Numbered from the stretch's first letter, positions 24,866-35,363 are shown. The stretch: 64,000 nucleotides of DNA from Microbacterium sp. LWH7-1.2 (GCF_038397755.1 NZ_CP151637.1:1736001-1800000), one strand, 5' to 3'. Program-made: numbers and translations. The notes: generated by a model from the sequence alone, not told the origin.

Positions 24866-25872
24866 ACCCCGACGACGTCGTGCTCAACTTCAATCCGGGC
24901 ACACTCGTGATCCTCAACGTGGTGCTCGGGCTCATCATGTTCGGCATCGCGCTCGACACGACGCTGGAGGACTTCAAGGTCGTCGCGCGCAAGCCGAAGC
25001 CGTTCGTCATCGCGATCCTCGCGCAGCTCATCGTGCTGCCCGCCGTGACGTTCGCGCTGACGCTCATCCTGCCGGTCACGCCGTCGATGGCGCTCGGCAT
25101 GATCCTCGTGGCCTGCTGCCCGCCCGGAAACATCTCGCAGGTGCTCACGCATCGCTCTGGCGGCAACGTGGCGCTCTCGGTGTCGATGACCGCGGTATCG
25201 AACGTGATCTACATCTTCGTGCTGCCGCTGTCGGTCGCGTTCTGGGGATCGCTGCACCCGACGGCGCGCGACCTGCTGGTCGCCGTCGAGCTCAACCCGT
25301 GGACGATGTTCGCCGACATCCTCCTCATCATCGGCGTGCCGTTCGCCCTCGGACTGTTCATCCGCCATCGCTTCCCTGCTTTCGCGAAGCGCGTGCAGCC
25401 GTTCGTGAAATGGTTCTCGCTGCTGGCGCTCGTCGGCTTCATCGTCGCCGCGCTCGCGGGCAACTGGGCGTACTTCGTCGCGTTCCTCGGCATCATCGTG
25501 CTGGTGGTCACGATCCACGACGCCGTCGCCCTGGCGATCGGCTACAGCACCGCGGTCGTCGGCGGCCTGGGCACCCGCGAGCGCAAGGCGATGACGTTCG
25601 AGGTCGGCATCCGCAACGCGGGACTCGGCCTCGGCCTCGTCTTCGCGTTCTTCGGCGGCCTGGGCGGCATGGCGATCGTCGCCGGCTGGTGGGGCATCTG
25701 GGACATCATCGCGGGGCTCGTCGTCGCCGCGCTGTGGGCGCGGCATACGAAGAGGCGCACGGGGTCGGCCAAGGGCGATGCATCGCGCCGCGCGCTGCGC
25801 GCGGCAGCGGCCGACGGCGGGCCAGGATACGCGACGACCGACTCCGCCGATCCCGCGGAGCCCGTCGCATGA
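24862..25872 (+). CDS. Bile acid:sodium symporter family transporter
   Basis: 336-residue membrane protein of the BASS family (Na+-coupled uptake of bile acids, organic acids or other anions), with about nine to ten hydrophobic segments. Typical motifs are MFGIALDTTLEDFK (about 25-38), the LVACCPPGNISQVLTHRSGGN motif (about 83-103), where the family binds sodium, and FEVGIRNAGLGLGL (about 244-257). The start overlaps the monooxygenase stop by ATGA and the end overlaps the epimerase start, so the three proteins are made together. The polar C-terminal tail of about 45 residues is cytosolic. The pairing suggests it imports the monooxygenase substrate. Confidence 0.85.
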   Translation: MNPDDVVLNFNPGTLVILNVVLGLIMFGIALDTTLEDFKVVARKPKPFVIAILAQLIVLPAVTFALTLILPVTPSMALGMILVACCPPGNISQVLTHRSGGNVALSVSMTAVSNVIYIFVLPLSVAFWGSLHPTARDLLVAVELNPWTMFADILLIIGVPFALGLFIRHRFPAFAKRVQPFVKWFSLLALVGFIVAALAGNWAYFVAFLGIIVLVVTIHDAVALAIGYSTAVVGGLGTRERKAMTFEVGIRNAGLGLGLVFAFFGGLGGMAIVAGWWGIWDIIAGLVVAALWARHTKRRTGSAKGDASRRALRAAAADGGPGYATTDSADPAEPVA

Positions 25873-26825
25873 GCCATCGCGTCCTCATCACCGGCGGCTC
25901 CGGCTTCCTCGGATCCCACGTCGCCACCGCCCTCGCCGCCCGCCCCGATGTCGGACTGGTCGTGGCCGGCGACGTACGGCGGCCGCAGCATCCCATCGAC
26001 GGAATCGTCTACGACGACTGCGATGTGACCCGCCCCGAGGGCCTCGTGCCGCTGCTGCGCCGGCACGACATCGACGTGGTCGTGCACCTCGCCGCCATCG
26101 TCAACCCCGGGCGCGACCACGCTCTCGAGTACCGGGTGGACGTCGACGGCTCGCGCCACGTGCTCGAGGCGTGCGTCGAGGCGGGTGTGAGACGAATCGT
26201 CGTGTCGTCGTCCGGCGCCGCGTACGGGTACCACCCCGACAACCCCGAATGGCTGCGCGAGAGCGACCCGGTGCGCGGCAACGACGAGTTCCCGTACTCC
26301 CAGCACAAGCGCCTCGTCGAGCAGCTGCTCGCCGGCCACCGCTCCGCGCACCCCGAGCTCGAGCAGGTGGTCTTCCGGATCGGCACGATCCTGGGGCCCA
26401 CTGTGCGGAACCAGATCACCGCGCTCTGGGACGGCCCCGCCCTCCTCAAGGTGCGCGGCTCGGAGTCGCCGTTCGTCTTCGTGTGGGTCGACGACGTCGC
26501 GGCCGCGATGGCGCGTGCCGCGACCGACGGCCCGGCAGGCGTGTACAACGTCGCCGGCGACGGGCGCGTGACGGTGCCCGAGATCGCCCGGCGCCTCGGC
26601 AAGCCGGTCGTGACCATGCCCGCCGGCGTGCTCGGCTTCCGCCTCCGGGTCGGACGGATGCTGCGCCTCACCGTCCACGGACCGGAACAGGTCGGATTCC
26701 TCCGCTACCGCCCCGTGCTCGCGAACGCGCGCCTGAAGGACGAGTTCGGCTTCACCCCCTCGAAGACGTCGTCCGAGGCCTTCGAGGCCTACCTCGCGTC
26801 GCACCCCGGCGTCGCCCGCCGCTGA
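25869..26825 (+). CDS. NAD-dependent epimerase/dehydratase (extended SDR)
   Basis: 318-residue extended short-chain dehydrogenase. The NAD-binding site is VLITGGSGFLGSHVATALAA (about 5-24), then HLAAIVNPGRDH (about 73-84), a catalytic Ser region SSSGAAYGYHP (about 118-128) and the active-site YSQHK (Tyr about 148, Lys 152). This is the SDR YxxxK motif. It closes the operon behind the monooxygenase and symporter through an ATGA overlap. By analogy with 3-beta-hydroxysteroid dehydrogenase-like SDRs it may oxidise or reduce an intermediate of the imported compound; that is an inference. Confidence 0.83.
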   Translation: MSHRVLITGGSGFLGSHVATALAARPDVGLVVAGDVRRPQHPIDGIVYDDCDVTRPEGLVPLLRRHDIDVVVHLAAIVNPGRDHALEYRVDVDGSRHVLEACVEAGVRRIVVSSSGAAYGYHPDNPEWLRESDPVRGNDEFPYSQHKRLVEQLLAGHRSAHPELEQVVFRIGTILGPTVRNQITALWDGPALLKVRGSESPFVFVWVDDVAAAMARAATDGPAGVYNVAGDGRVTVPEIARRLGKPVVTMPAGVLGFRLRVGRMLRLTVHGPEQVGFLRYRPVLANARLKDEFGFTPSKTSSEAFEAYLASHPGVARR

Positions 26826-26840
26826 GCGCCTGGTCGCCCC

Positions 26841-26889
26841 GTCTCACAAACGCATCCCTGAAGGCCTCTCGCCCTGCATATCCGGGACC
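26841..26889. repeat. Family-2 palindromic repeat, copy a
   Basis: A 49-bp unit begins GTCTCACAAAC and ends CCCTGCATATCCGGGACC. Its ends are imperfect inverted copies and the CCTGCA box marks the right half. It is left of endonuclease-like gene B. Confidence 0.7.
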
Positions 26890-26924
26890 TGCGCGGGGAT
26901 GGATGCCGGGGCCACACCCCGCGT

Positions 26925-26973
26925 GTCTCAGAAACACACGCCGACGCGTACCCCGCCCTGCAAATGTGAGACC
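26925..26973. repeat. Family-2 palindromic repeat, copy b
   Basis: A 49-bp unit begins GTCTCAGAAACACACGCC and ends CCCTGCAAATGTGAGACC, with perfect 6-bp ends GTCTCA/TGAGAC. Five bases separate it from the stop codon of gene B. Confidence 0.75.
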
Positions 26974-26977
26974 TGTG

Positions 26978-27904
26978 TCAGTGGGTGGCGCCCGCGCGCT
27001 GCAGAGCGGCTCGCACTTTGCCGACGGCCGCACCACCGTCGCCGTCGAGGTGGTGGCTGAGGATGCGGACGAGGTGCCAGCCGTTGTCGCGCAGATCGTC
27101 CCAGCGATCGGCGTCGCGCGCGAACTGCTCGGCGCTCTCAGCGTGGCCGCGCCCGTCGTACTCGATCGCGATGCGCAGGGCGGGGTAGGCGAGGTCGACC
27201 CGGGCGATGAATCGCCCGTCGGCGGCCACGACGTCGACGTTGAGCTGCGGCTCGGGCAGTCCCGCGCGCACGAGCACCAGCCGCAGCCTGGTCTCCCGCG
27301 GCGACTCCGACCCGACCCGCACGAGGTCGACGACACCGGCGAGGGACTGGCGGCCTAGGAAGGCGACCTCCGCCCGCAGCTCCTCGATGGTCGCGAGCCT
27401 GCGCCGTCGGGCGACGAGGTAGTCCGCGGCGGCGACGAGGTCGTCGGCGTCCCACAGGGCCCCTGTCTGCACCCACGCGCGCGCCGGGTGCTCGAGGGGA
27501 AGCCCGAACGCGCTGGTGCGAGCGGGCGTGCGAAGGCCGAGCCGATGACCGACGACGCCCTTGGTCCGCGGGGGGCTCGCAGGGCGGTACACCGACACGT
27601 GGACCACCGGCGTCCACCCGTCGGGAGCCGGTGCCCCGCGCAGCACAAGCGCCGTCTCGTGGCTGAAGAACTGCCCCGGGCGCAATCGCACCGCGTACTG
27701 CTGGCACATCCGCTTCAGCAGGTCCCGGTCCGACGGCTTCCGCGTCGGGTCGTCGCCCGGCAGCGCCCGCTGCCGCACGCCGTGGAACGGCTTGTCGTAA
27801 GATCCCCCGGCGAGGGCGCCCCTCCCCAGGCCAGCAGCTCGGCCCTGGGAGACCGAGAACGGCTCGAAGCCGAACGGATGCGCGGGGCTTGGCGAGGTCG
27901 TCAC
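26978..27904 (-). CDS. AbiEi-like winged helix plus DUF559/Vsr-like endonuclease domain (gene B)
   Basis: About 308 residues, paralogous in layout to the genes at 14418 and 46715. The N-terminal region FSVSQGRAAGLGRGALAGG and PFHGVRQR looks like an AbiEi-type winged helix. The C-terminal PD-(D/E)XK-like core contains SPRETRLRLVLVRAGLPEPQ (Glu about 204), ARVDLAYP (Asp about 237), AIEYDGRGH (Glu about 248, Asp 250) and RWDDLRDNGWHLVRI. All acidic positions are present, so this is the most intact of the three. The start is GTG 27904; a TTG at 27916 is possible. It is monocistronic and flanked on both sides by family-2 repeats. The function is unproven: DNA nuclease or antitoxin-like regulator. 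Confidence 0.75.
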   Translation of the reverse strand: MTTSPSPAHPFGFEPFSVSQGRAAGLGRGALAGGSYDKPFHGVRQRALPGDDPTRKPSDRDLLKRMCQQYAVRLRPGQFFSHETALVLRGAPAPDGWTPVVHVSVYRPASPPRTKGVVGHRLGLRTPARTSAFGLPLEHPARAWVQTGALWDADDLVAAADYLVARRRRLATIEELRAEVAFLGRQSLAGVVDLVRVGSESPRETRLRLVLVRAGLPEPQLNVDVVAADGRFIARVDLAYPALRIAIEYDGRGHAESAEQFARDADRWDDLRDNGWHLVRILSHHLDGDGGAAVGKVRAALQRAGATH

Positions 27905-27978
27905 CCTCTCGAGCAAACCGCACCACGTCGGCGCGCCCTGGAGTTATCCACAGCCGAGCTCGCCGGGTGGCTCCGCAG

Positions 27979-28026
27979 GTCTTACAAACCCACCCGCGCC
28001 GCCCTCAAACCCTGCATTTCTGAGAC
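27979..28026. repeat. Family-2 palindromic repeat, copy c
   Basis: A 48-bp unit begins GTCTTACAAACCCACCC and ends CCCTGCATTTCTGAGAC. It has the same order of parts as copies a and b and lies upstream (right) of gene B. Confidence 0.75.
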
Positions 28027-28072
28027 ACGGAGAGGGACCGATGCAGCGAACCGCGGCATCCGTTCCTCCCGG

Positions 28073-28121
28073 GTCTCAAAAAAGCCACACCGGAGAGAGC
28101 AGCGACCTGCGATTCTGGGAC
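28073..28121. repeat. Family-2 palindromic repeat, copy d
   Basis: A 49-bp unit begins GTCTCAAAAAAGCCACAC and ends ACCTGCGATTCTGGGAC. GCATCCGT (28056-28063) lies just before it. It ends about 30 bp before the stop of add. Confidence 0.65.
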
Positions 28122-28153
28122 GCAGATCGAGACGGGAGCGGCGCGAGGGCGGG

Positions 28154-29269
28154 CTACGCGTCGAAGCCGTCGGCGATGAGGTCGATGAGCTCCTCACGCT
28201 CCTCCACGGGGAGGAAGGCGCCCGCCGCGGCGTTGAGCTGGAAGGCCTCGAGGTCGTCGAGGCCGTACTCGAAGGTCTCGGCGAGGAGCGCAAGCTCGCG
28301 CGTCAGCGACGTGCGGCTCATCGTGCGGTTGTCGACGTTCACCGTGACCGAGAACCCGAGCTGGTAGAGCAGGTCGAAGGGGTGGTCCTCGAGGGTCGAG
28401 CCCCAGCGCTCGATGGCGCCGGTCTGCAGGTTCGACGAGGGCGAGAGCTCGAGCGGGATCTCGCGGTCGCGCACCCAGCGCGCCAGCTCGCCGAACTGGA
28501 CGAGCACCTCCTCACCGGCGCGCGAGACGACCTCGAGGTCCTCGGCGAGGCGCACGCCGTGGCCGAGGCGCAGGGCGCGGCCGTCGATGAGGGCCGAGCG
28601 GATCGAGTCGAGGCCAGCCGCCTCGCCGGCGTGCACGGTGACCGGGAAGAACTCGGAGGCGAGGTAGTCGAACGCGTCGCGGTGGTTAGAGGCCGGGAAG
28701 CCGTCTTCGGCGCCGGCGATGTCGAAGCCCACGGCGCCGCGATTGCGCCATTGCACCGCCAGTCGCGCGATCTCGAGCGAGCGGTCGGCGTGGCGCATGG
28801 CCGTGATGAGCTGGCCCACGCGGATGTCGTGCCCGCTGCGCTCGGCCGCGTCCTCGCCCTCCTCGATGCCTTCCTGAACGGCGGCCACGACCTCGTCGAG
28901 CGACAGTCCGCGCCCGAGGTGCTGCTCCGGCGCCCAGCGCACCTCGCCGTAGATCACGCCGTCGGCGGCGAGGTCCTCGACGAACTCGCGCGCGACGCGT
29001 GTGAGCCCCTCGCGAGTCTGCATGACCGCCGTGGTGAGGTCGAACGTCTTCAGATACTCGACCAGCGAGCCCGAGTCGCTCTTCTCGGCGAACCAGTCCG
29101 CGAGATCGTCCGGGTCGGACTCGGGAACCGCGAGCCCGATCGCGTCGGCCAGCTCGATGATCGTCGCGGGACGCACGCCGCCGTCGAGGTGATCGTGCAG
29201 CGAGACCTTGGGCAGGCTCCGCAGCGAGACTCCGTCGAGGATAGCGTCGCCGTGCTGGTCGATGGGCAT
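28154..29269 (-). CDS. add: Adenosine deaminase
   Basis: 371-residue zinc hydrolase turning (deoxy)adenosine into (deoxy)inosine. Zinc ligands are visible in KVSLHDHLDGG (His 25, His 27) and VTVHAGEAAG (His about 220, with catalytic Glu 223). Further motifs are RLGHGVRLAED (about 242-252) and the SPSSNLQTGA loop (about 284-293); the usual C-terminal aspartate appears in VTVNVDNRTMSRT (about 318). It is the last gene of the nucleoside uptake and salvage set on the minus strand, about 90 bp after deoA. Confidence 0.93.
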   Translation of the reverse strand: MPIDQHGDAILDGVSLRSLPKVSLHDHLDGGVRPATIIELADAIGLAVPESDPDDLADWFAEKSDSGSLVEYLKTFDLTTAVMQTREGLTRVAREFVEDLAADGVIYGEVRWAPEQHLGRGLSLDEVVAAVQEGIEEGEDAAERSGHDIRVGQLITAMRHADRSLEIARLAVQWRNRGAVGFDIAGAEDGFPASNHRDAFDYLASEFFPVTVHAGEAAGLDSIRSALIDGRALRLGHGVRLAEDLEVVSRAGEEVLVQFGELARWVRDREIPLELSPSSNLQTGAIERWGSTLEDHPFDLLYQLGFSVTVNVDNRTMSRTSLTRELALLAETFEYGLDDLEAFQLNAAAGAFLPVEEREELIDLIADGFDA

Positions 29270-29359
29270 GAGTTCTCCTCGGTTGCGGTCGCAAGTTGGG
29301 GTGTGGACGGATGCTGCGGCCCGGGCGCCGCGTCGGGTCCGGCGCGGGACTGCCCCAGC

Positions 29360-30648
<1,289 letters not shown>

Positions 30649-30652
<4 letters not shown>

Positions 30653-31050
30653 CGCGCCGCCTCCTCGAGGTCGCGCGGGCCGAACGCGTCGGGCAGCACC
30701 TCGTCCATGGTGCGGATGCCCGACACCGTCTCGAGCAGCATGCCCGGGATCGCGAACTCGTACAGCAGCTGCCGGCAGCGGCCGCACGGCATGATCGTGT
30801 CGCCGTGCCCGTTGACGCACACGAACGCCACGAGGCTTCCGCCGCCCGAGTTCGCGAGTTCGCTCACGAGACCGCACTCCGCGCAGAGGCTGATGCCGTA
30901 CGACGCGTTCTCCACGTTGCAGCCCGTCACGATGCGTCCGTCGGTCACGAGGGCGGCGGCGCCGACCTTGTAGCGCGAGTACGGGGCGTACGCCCGCTGC
31001 ATCGCATCCGTCGCCGCGGCGCGCAGCTCATCCCAGTCGATATCGGTCAT
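30649..31050 (-). CDS. cdd: Cytidine deaminase
   Basis: 133-residue homotetrameric-type enzyme converting cytidine and deoxycytidine to uridine and deoxyuridine. Zinc site: Cys 56 with catalytic Glu 58 in SLCAECGL, and Cys 89/Cys 92 in MPCGRCRQLL. Substrate binding uses VGAAALVTDGRIVTGCNVENAS. Overlapping deoA by ATGA, it feeds uridine directly to the phosphorylase. The ABC transporter genes lie upstream on the same strand. Confidence 0.94.
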
Positions 31051-31146
31051 GAGCGCGCTCCGTTCGCGGGGGTTCGGGTATCAGGAGGGTCGACGGATGC
31101 CGCTCCCCGGCAGCCGTCGGCCTTCATCGGCACAGCAGGCACGGCG

Positions 31147-32427
31147 TCATCCCTTGACGTACGGTTTGCCCGCCGCCGCGGGACCGCGGATCTGCCCGGC
31201 GAACCCGGCGACGGCGATGATCGTCACGACGTAGGGCAGCATCAGCATGAACTCGCTGGGGATCGGCGTCCGCAGCACGGTCAGGAGGTTCTGCAGGTTC
31301 GTCGCGAAGCCGAACAGCAGCGCCGCGAGCGTCGCGCGGATGGGGTCCCAGCGGCCGAAGATGACCGCCGCGAGGGCGATGAAGCCGAGGCCCGCCGTCA
31401 TCTCCTTGGTGAACTGACCCACCGAGACGAGGGTGAAGTACGCGCCGCCGATGCCGGCGATGGCGCCCGCAAGCGAGACGTTCCAGAAGCGGCTCGTGTT
31501 CACCTTGATGCCCACGGTGTCGGCGGCCTGCGGGTGCTCGCCGACCGCGCGGAGCCGCAGGCCCCAGCGGGTGCGGTACAGGCCCCAGGCGACCACTGCG
31601 ACCGTGATGTACATGAGGTAGACGATGAACGTCTGGTTGAACAGCACCGGTCCGATGATCGGGATGTCGCTGAGCAGCGGGATCTCCCACCGCGTGAAGC
31701 GCACCGGGCGGTTGAGCTCCGCCTCGTTCGGCACGAGCAGCGCGCCGTAGAGGAAGCCGGTCAGGCCGGTCACGAGGACGTTGAGCACGACACCGACGAT
31801 CACCTGATCGACGAGGTACTTGATGGAGAACGCCGCCAGCACGAATGCCACGAGCACACCGCCCACCATCGCGCCGACGAGGCCGACGAACGGGTTGTGG
31901 GTGATGCTCGCGAGCAGGGCGGCGCTGAACGCGCCGAACAGGAACTGCCCCTCGATGGCGACGTTCACGACGCCGACCCGCTCGCCGATGACACCGCCGA
32001 GCGCACCGAAGATCAGCGGGACCGACAGCGACAGCGCGCCGAACAGCAGGCCGGTGACGGGCACGAGCCCGCCGGCGGCCGCCCACACGAGGAACGCGAA
32101 CACGGCGAGGAGGCTGAACACGATCGGCAGCCAGAGGCCGGTGCGGCGATAGTTCGCCGAGTCCCAGAACGCCCAGAGTGCGAGGAGCACGAGGACGCCG
32201 ACCAGGATCCAGCAGGTCACGGCTGTCGGGACGCTCACGTTCGGCAGGGCGATCGTCGAGGTCGGGTCGCTCAGCCGGAAGGTGCTGATTCCGTTGCGTG
32301 GGACGAAGAAGAAGAGGAGCGCGAGCAGCACCGTGGCGATCGCCAGGGTCACCGGCAGCTTGAAGTGACGCACCTTCACGGTCGCCAGCTGGATCGTCCC
32401 GTCGGGAGCAGGAGCGAGCGCGGTCAT
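31147..32427 (-). CDS. Nucleoside ABC transporter permease (second)
   Basis: 426-residue inner-membrane permease of the BmpA/NupQ type. After a hydrophobic N-terminal third come the family segments GERVGVVNVAIEGQFLFGAF (about 150-170), GLRLRAVGEHPQAADTVGIKV (about 293-313), the coupling region for the ATPase, and AVIFGRWDPIRATLAALLFG (about 357-376). The start at 32427 overlaps the preceding permease stop by ATGA; the frame is open further upstream but only as a shadow of that gene. It works with the neighbouring permease, ATPase and lipoprotein to import nucleosides for the salvage enzymes. Confidence 0.88.
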   Translation of the reverse strand: MTALAPAPDGTIQLATVKVRHFKLPVTLAIATVLLALLFFFVPRNGISTFRLSDPTSTIALPNVSVPTAVTCWILVGVLVLLALWAFWDSANYRRTGLWLPIVFSLLAVFAFLVWAAAGGLVPVTGLLFGALSLSVPLIFGALGGVIGERVGVVNVAIEGQFLFGAFSAALLASITHNPFVGLVGAMVGGVLVAFVLAAFSIKYLVDQVIVGVVLNVLVTGLTGFLYGALLVPNEAELNRPVRFTRWEIPLLSDIPIIGPVLFNQTFIVYLMYITVAVVAWGLYRTRWGLRLRAVGEHPQAADTVGIKVNTSRFWNVSLAGAIAGIGGAYFTLVSVGQFTKEMTAGLGFIALAAVIFGRWDPIRATLAALLFGFATNLQNLLTVLRTPIPSEFMLMLPYVVTIIAVAGFAGQIRGPAAAGKPYVKG

Positions 32428-33791
32428 GCGGACACCGCCTTCTTCGCAGCCTTGGCTCTCGCCTTGGCGGCCTTCTCGGCATCGGTCTTCGGCAGGAAGA
32501 AGATCGTGCGGATGAGCGGCGGCGCCGCGATGAACAGGACGATGAGCGACTGCACCACGAGCACGATGTCGACGGGGATGCCCTGTGAGGCCTGCATCGT
32601 GAACGAACCGGCCTTCAATGCACCGAACAGGATGCCGGCGGCGAACACGCCCCATGCCCGGCTGCGGCCGAGGAGGGCGACAGTGATGGCGTCGAAGCCG
32701 ATGCCCGCGTCGATGTACCCGTCGAAGCCGGTGGTCACCGAGCCCTGGATCTGGTTCATCCCGGCCAGACCCGCGAGGCCACCGGCGAAGAGCATCGCGT
32801 AGATGTACATCCGCTGCACCGAGATACCGGACGCCCGCGCCGCGTGCGGGTTCTCGCCGACGGCCCGGAGGCGGAAGCCGAGGCTCGACCGCTCGACGAG
32901 CCACCACACGAAGACGGTCGCGGCGATCACGATCACGAAGCCCCAGTCGAGGAGCGGGAAGCGGGGTCCGAGCAGGTCGGGGAACTGCGCGTTCGCCGGC
33001 GTCGCCGCCGAGATCGGCTGATCGCCCGCGGGGCGCTGCAGGATCCCGGGGGTGCGCACCATCCACGTCACGAGGTAGAACGCGACGTAGTTGAGCATGA
33101 TGGTGAGGATCACCTCGTGGGCGCCGGTGCGTGCCTTCAGGACACCCACAATGCCACCCCAGATCGCACCGCCCGCGATGCCCGCGGCGAGCGTGAGAGG
33201 CAGCTGGAGGAACATCGGCAGGTTCAGGTTGAACGTGAACAGAGCCGCCGTCGCGCAGGCGATGAGGATCTGTCCGCGGCCACCGATGTTGAACAGGCCG
33301 ACGCGGAACGCCAGCGCGACGCCGAGGCCCGCGGCGATGAGCGGCGCGGCGAAGCCGAGGGTGTTGGTCAGCGGGCGGATCTGCGTCGCGAAGTCGTTCG
33401 CCCGAGGGTTGAAGATCGCCCCGCGGAAGAGGGCCTCGTAGCCGCCGTACACCGCGTTCCAGATGGCCCCGAGGGTGTCGGCAGGCCGCGCGAAGAAGTA
33501 GCCGGACGCCGCCTGAACCTCCTCGTCGGTGAGCGCCATCAGGATGCCGCCGACGATCATCGCGACCACGATCGCGAGCACGGTGGTCACCCAGTTGCTG
33601 CGCAGCAGCTCTTTAATGAAGACGTTCTGGCGCGGCGGCGGGGGCACCTCGCCGTCGACGGCACCGGGCGCATCGGGTGTCGGTGCGGGGAGGTCCGGCG
33701 AACCCGTGAGCGGGCCCGACACCGGCGGGAGCTGATCTGCGGGCAACCCCTTGAGCGGTTCGCCGCTCGCAGCGGGGTTCTGGTCGTTCAC
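32424..33791 (-). CDS. Nucleoside ABC transporter permease (first)
   Basis: 455-residue permease with a Pro-rich cytosolic N-terminal extension (about 1-55), then a signal-anchor-like segment WVTTVLAIVVAMIVGGILMA and about eight to nine helices. Family motifs are FRVGLFNIGGRGQILI (about 166-181) and GFRLRAVGENPHAARASGIS (about 305-324), matching YufP/NupB proteins. It overlaps the ATPase stop at its start and the second permease at its end, so the cassette is translationally coupled. A KxxAKAAKK-type Lys/Ala-rich tail ends the protein. Confidence 0.88.
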   Translation of the reverse strand: MNDQNPAASGEPLKGLPADQLPPVSGPLTGSPDLPAPTPDAPGAVDGEVPPPPRQNVFIKELLRSNWVTTVLAIVVAMIVGGILMALTDEEVQAASGYFFARPADTLGAIWNAVYGGYEALFRGAIFNPRANDFATQIRPLTNTLGFAAPLIAAGLGVALAFRVGLFNIGGRGQILIACATAALFTFNLNLPMFLQLPLTLAAGIAGGAIWGGIVGVLKARTGAHEVILTIMLNYVAFYLVTWMVRTPGILQRPAGDQPISAATPANAQFPDLLGPRFPLLDWGFVIVIAATVFVWWLVERSSLGFRLRAVGENPHAARASGISVQRMYIYAMLFAGGLAGLAGMNQIQGSVTTGFDGYIDAGIGFDAITVALLGRSRAWGVFAAGILFGALKAGSFTMQASQGIPVDIVLVVQSLIVLFIAAPPLIRTIFFLPKTDAEKAAKARAKAAKKAVSA

Positions 33792-35302
33792 GCGACCGCC
33801 TCCTCGGACTTCTCGCCGGCCATCATGAGGCCGAGAACATCTCGGGGCGTGTCGCCGGGCACGATGCCGACGATCGCTCCGCGGTACATGACCGCGATGC
33901 GGTCGGCGAGAGCCGCGACCTCGTCGAGCTCGGTGGAGACGACGACGACCGGGATGCCGGCATCCCGCGTCTCGACGATGCGCTTGTGGATGAACTCGAT
34001 CGAGCCGACATCGACGCCGCGCGTCGGCTGCGCCGCGACGAGCAGCTTCAGCTCGCGGCTCATCTCTCGGGCGATCACGACCTTCTGCTGGTTTCCGCCT
34101 GACAGCGTCCCGGCGGGGACGTCGGGCCCCTGAGTGCGGATGTCGTACTCCGAGATGCGGGCCTTGGCGAAATCATCGAGCACACCGCGGCGAATCGTGC
34201 CGCCCGACACGAACGCGCTGTCGCCCGATCGATCGAGGATGAGGTTCTCCGCGACGGTGAAGGTGCCGACGAGGCCGTCTTCGGTGCGGTCCTCCGGGAC
34301 GAAGCCGACGCCCTCATCGAGGATGCCGCGCACGCTCTTGCCGACGAGCTCGACGCCGCCGAGCTCGATGGAGCCGCTCACCCGGTCGCCCAGGCCGACC
34401 ATCGCCTCGATGAGCTCGGTCTGGCCGTTGCCCTGGACGCCGGCGACCGCGAGGATCTCGCCCGGGCGCACATCGAAGCTCACGTCGTCCACGACGACGG
34501 TGCCGTTTGCGGTGACGACGCGGAGGTCGCGTACTTCGAGGCCGCCCTCGGCCAGCTTCGGCGGACCCTTGTGAACGGTCAGCTCGACCGCGCGGCCCAC
34601 CATGAGTGACGCCAGCTCCGCGTTCGATGCGGTCGGCGACGCCTCACCGACGACCTTGCCGAGCCGGATGACCGTGATGCGGTCGGCGACGGCGCGGACC
34701 TCGCGCAGCTTGTGGGTGATGAACACGATCGACGTGCCCTCGTCCCGCAGCTGCTTCATGATCGCCATCAGCTCGTCGGTCTCCTGCGGGGTGAGCACCG
34801 CGGTGGGCTCGTCGAACACGAGCACCTTGGCGTCGCGCGAGAGCGCCTTGATGATCTCGACCCGCTGCTGGACGCCCACAGGGAGATCACCCACGATGGC
34901 ATCAGGATCCACCTCGAACCCGAAGCGGTCGGCGACCGAGCGGACGTGCTGGCGGGCCCTGGCGAGGTCCAGGGCGCCGAGCGCCTTGGTGTTCTCATGG
35001 CCGAGCATCACGTTCTCGGCGACGGTGAAGACGGGGATCAGCATGAAGTGCTGGTGAACCATGCCGATGCCGGCGTTCATCGCGTCACCTGGGCCGCGGA
35101 AATGCTGGACCGCGTCGTCCAGCAGGATGTCGCCCTCATCGGCCTGGTAGAGGCCGTAGAGCACGTTCATGAGCGTGGACTTGCCGGCGCCGTTCTCGCC
35201 GAGAAGAGCGTGGATCTCACCCGGCTGGACCACGAGATCGATGTGGTCGTTCGCGACGAGGGACCCGAAACGCTTCGTGATCCCACGGAGCTCGAGCTTC
35301 AT
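33788..35302 (-). CDS. Nucleoside ABC transporter ATP-binding protein (double ATPase)
   Basis: 504-residue ATPase with two nucleotide-binding halves, like RbsA/YufO. Half one: Walker A LLGENGAGKSTLMN (about 33-46), a degenerate signature LPVGVQQRVEI (about 141), and Walker B VLVFDEPTAVL. Half two: GVQGNGQTELIEAM (about 283-296), signature LSGGNQQKVVIAREM (about 397-411) and a Walker B region LLVAAQPTRGVDVG. The weakened second Walker A (no GKS) is normal for this family. It powers import by the two permeases. Confidence 0.92.
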   Translation of the reverse strand: MKLELRGITKRFGSLVANDHIDLVVQPGEIHALLGENGAGKSTLMNVLYGLYQADEGDILLDDAVQHFRGPGDAMNAGIGMVHQHFMLIPVFTVAENVMLGHENTKALGALDLARARQHVRSVADRFGFEVDPDAIVGDLPVGVQQRVEIIKALSRDAKVLVFDEPTAVLTPQETDELMAIMKQLRDEGTSIVFITHKLREVRAVADRITVIRLGKVVGEASPTASNAELASLMVGRAVELTVHKGPPKLAEGGLEVRDLRVVTANGTVVVDDVSFDVRPGEILAVAGVQGNGQTELIEAMVGLGDRVSGSIELGGVELVGKSVRGILDEGVGFVPEDRTEDGLVGTFTVAENLILDRSGDSAFVSGGTIRRGVLDDFAKARISEYDIRTQGPDVPAGTLSGGNQQKVVIAREMSRELKLLVAAQPTRGVDVGSIEFIHKRIVETRDAGIPVVVVSTELDEVAALADRIAVMYRGAIVGIVPGDTPRDVLGLMMAGEKSEEAVA

Positions 35303-35363
35303 ATCTGCACCTTATATATGCGGTCGGGCGCGGCGCCATCACCGGGCCGTCGGGTCGGAAGAA

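Noticed and set aside
28041..28367. Small frames inside the repeats next to add
   Set aside because: They depend on repeat sequence and run antisense into add; no conserved content.
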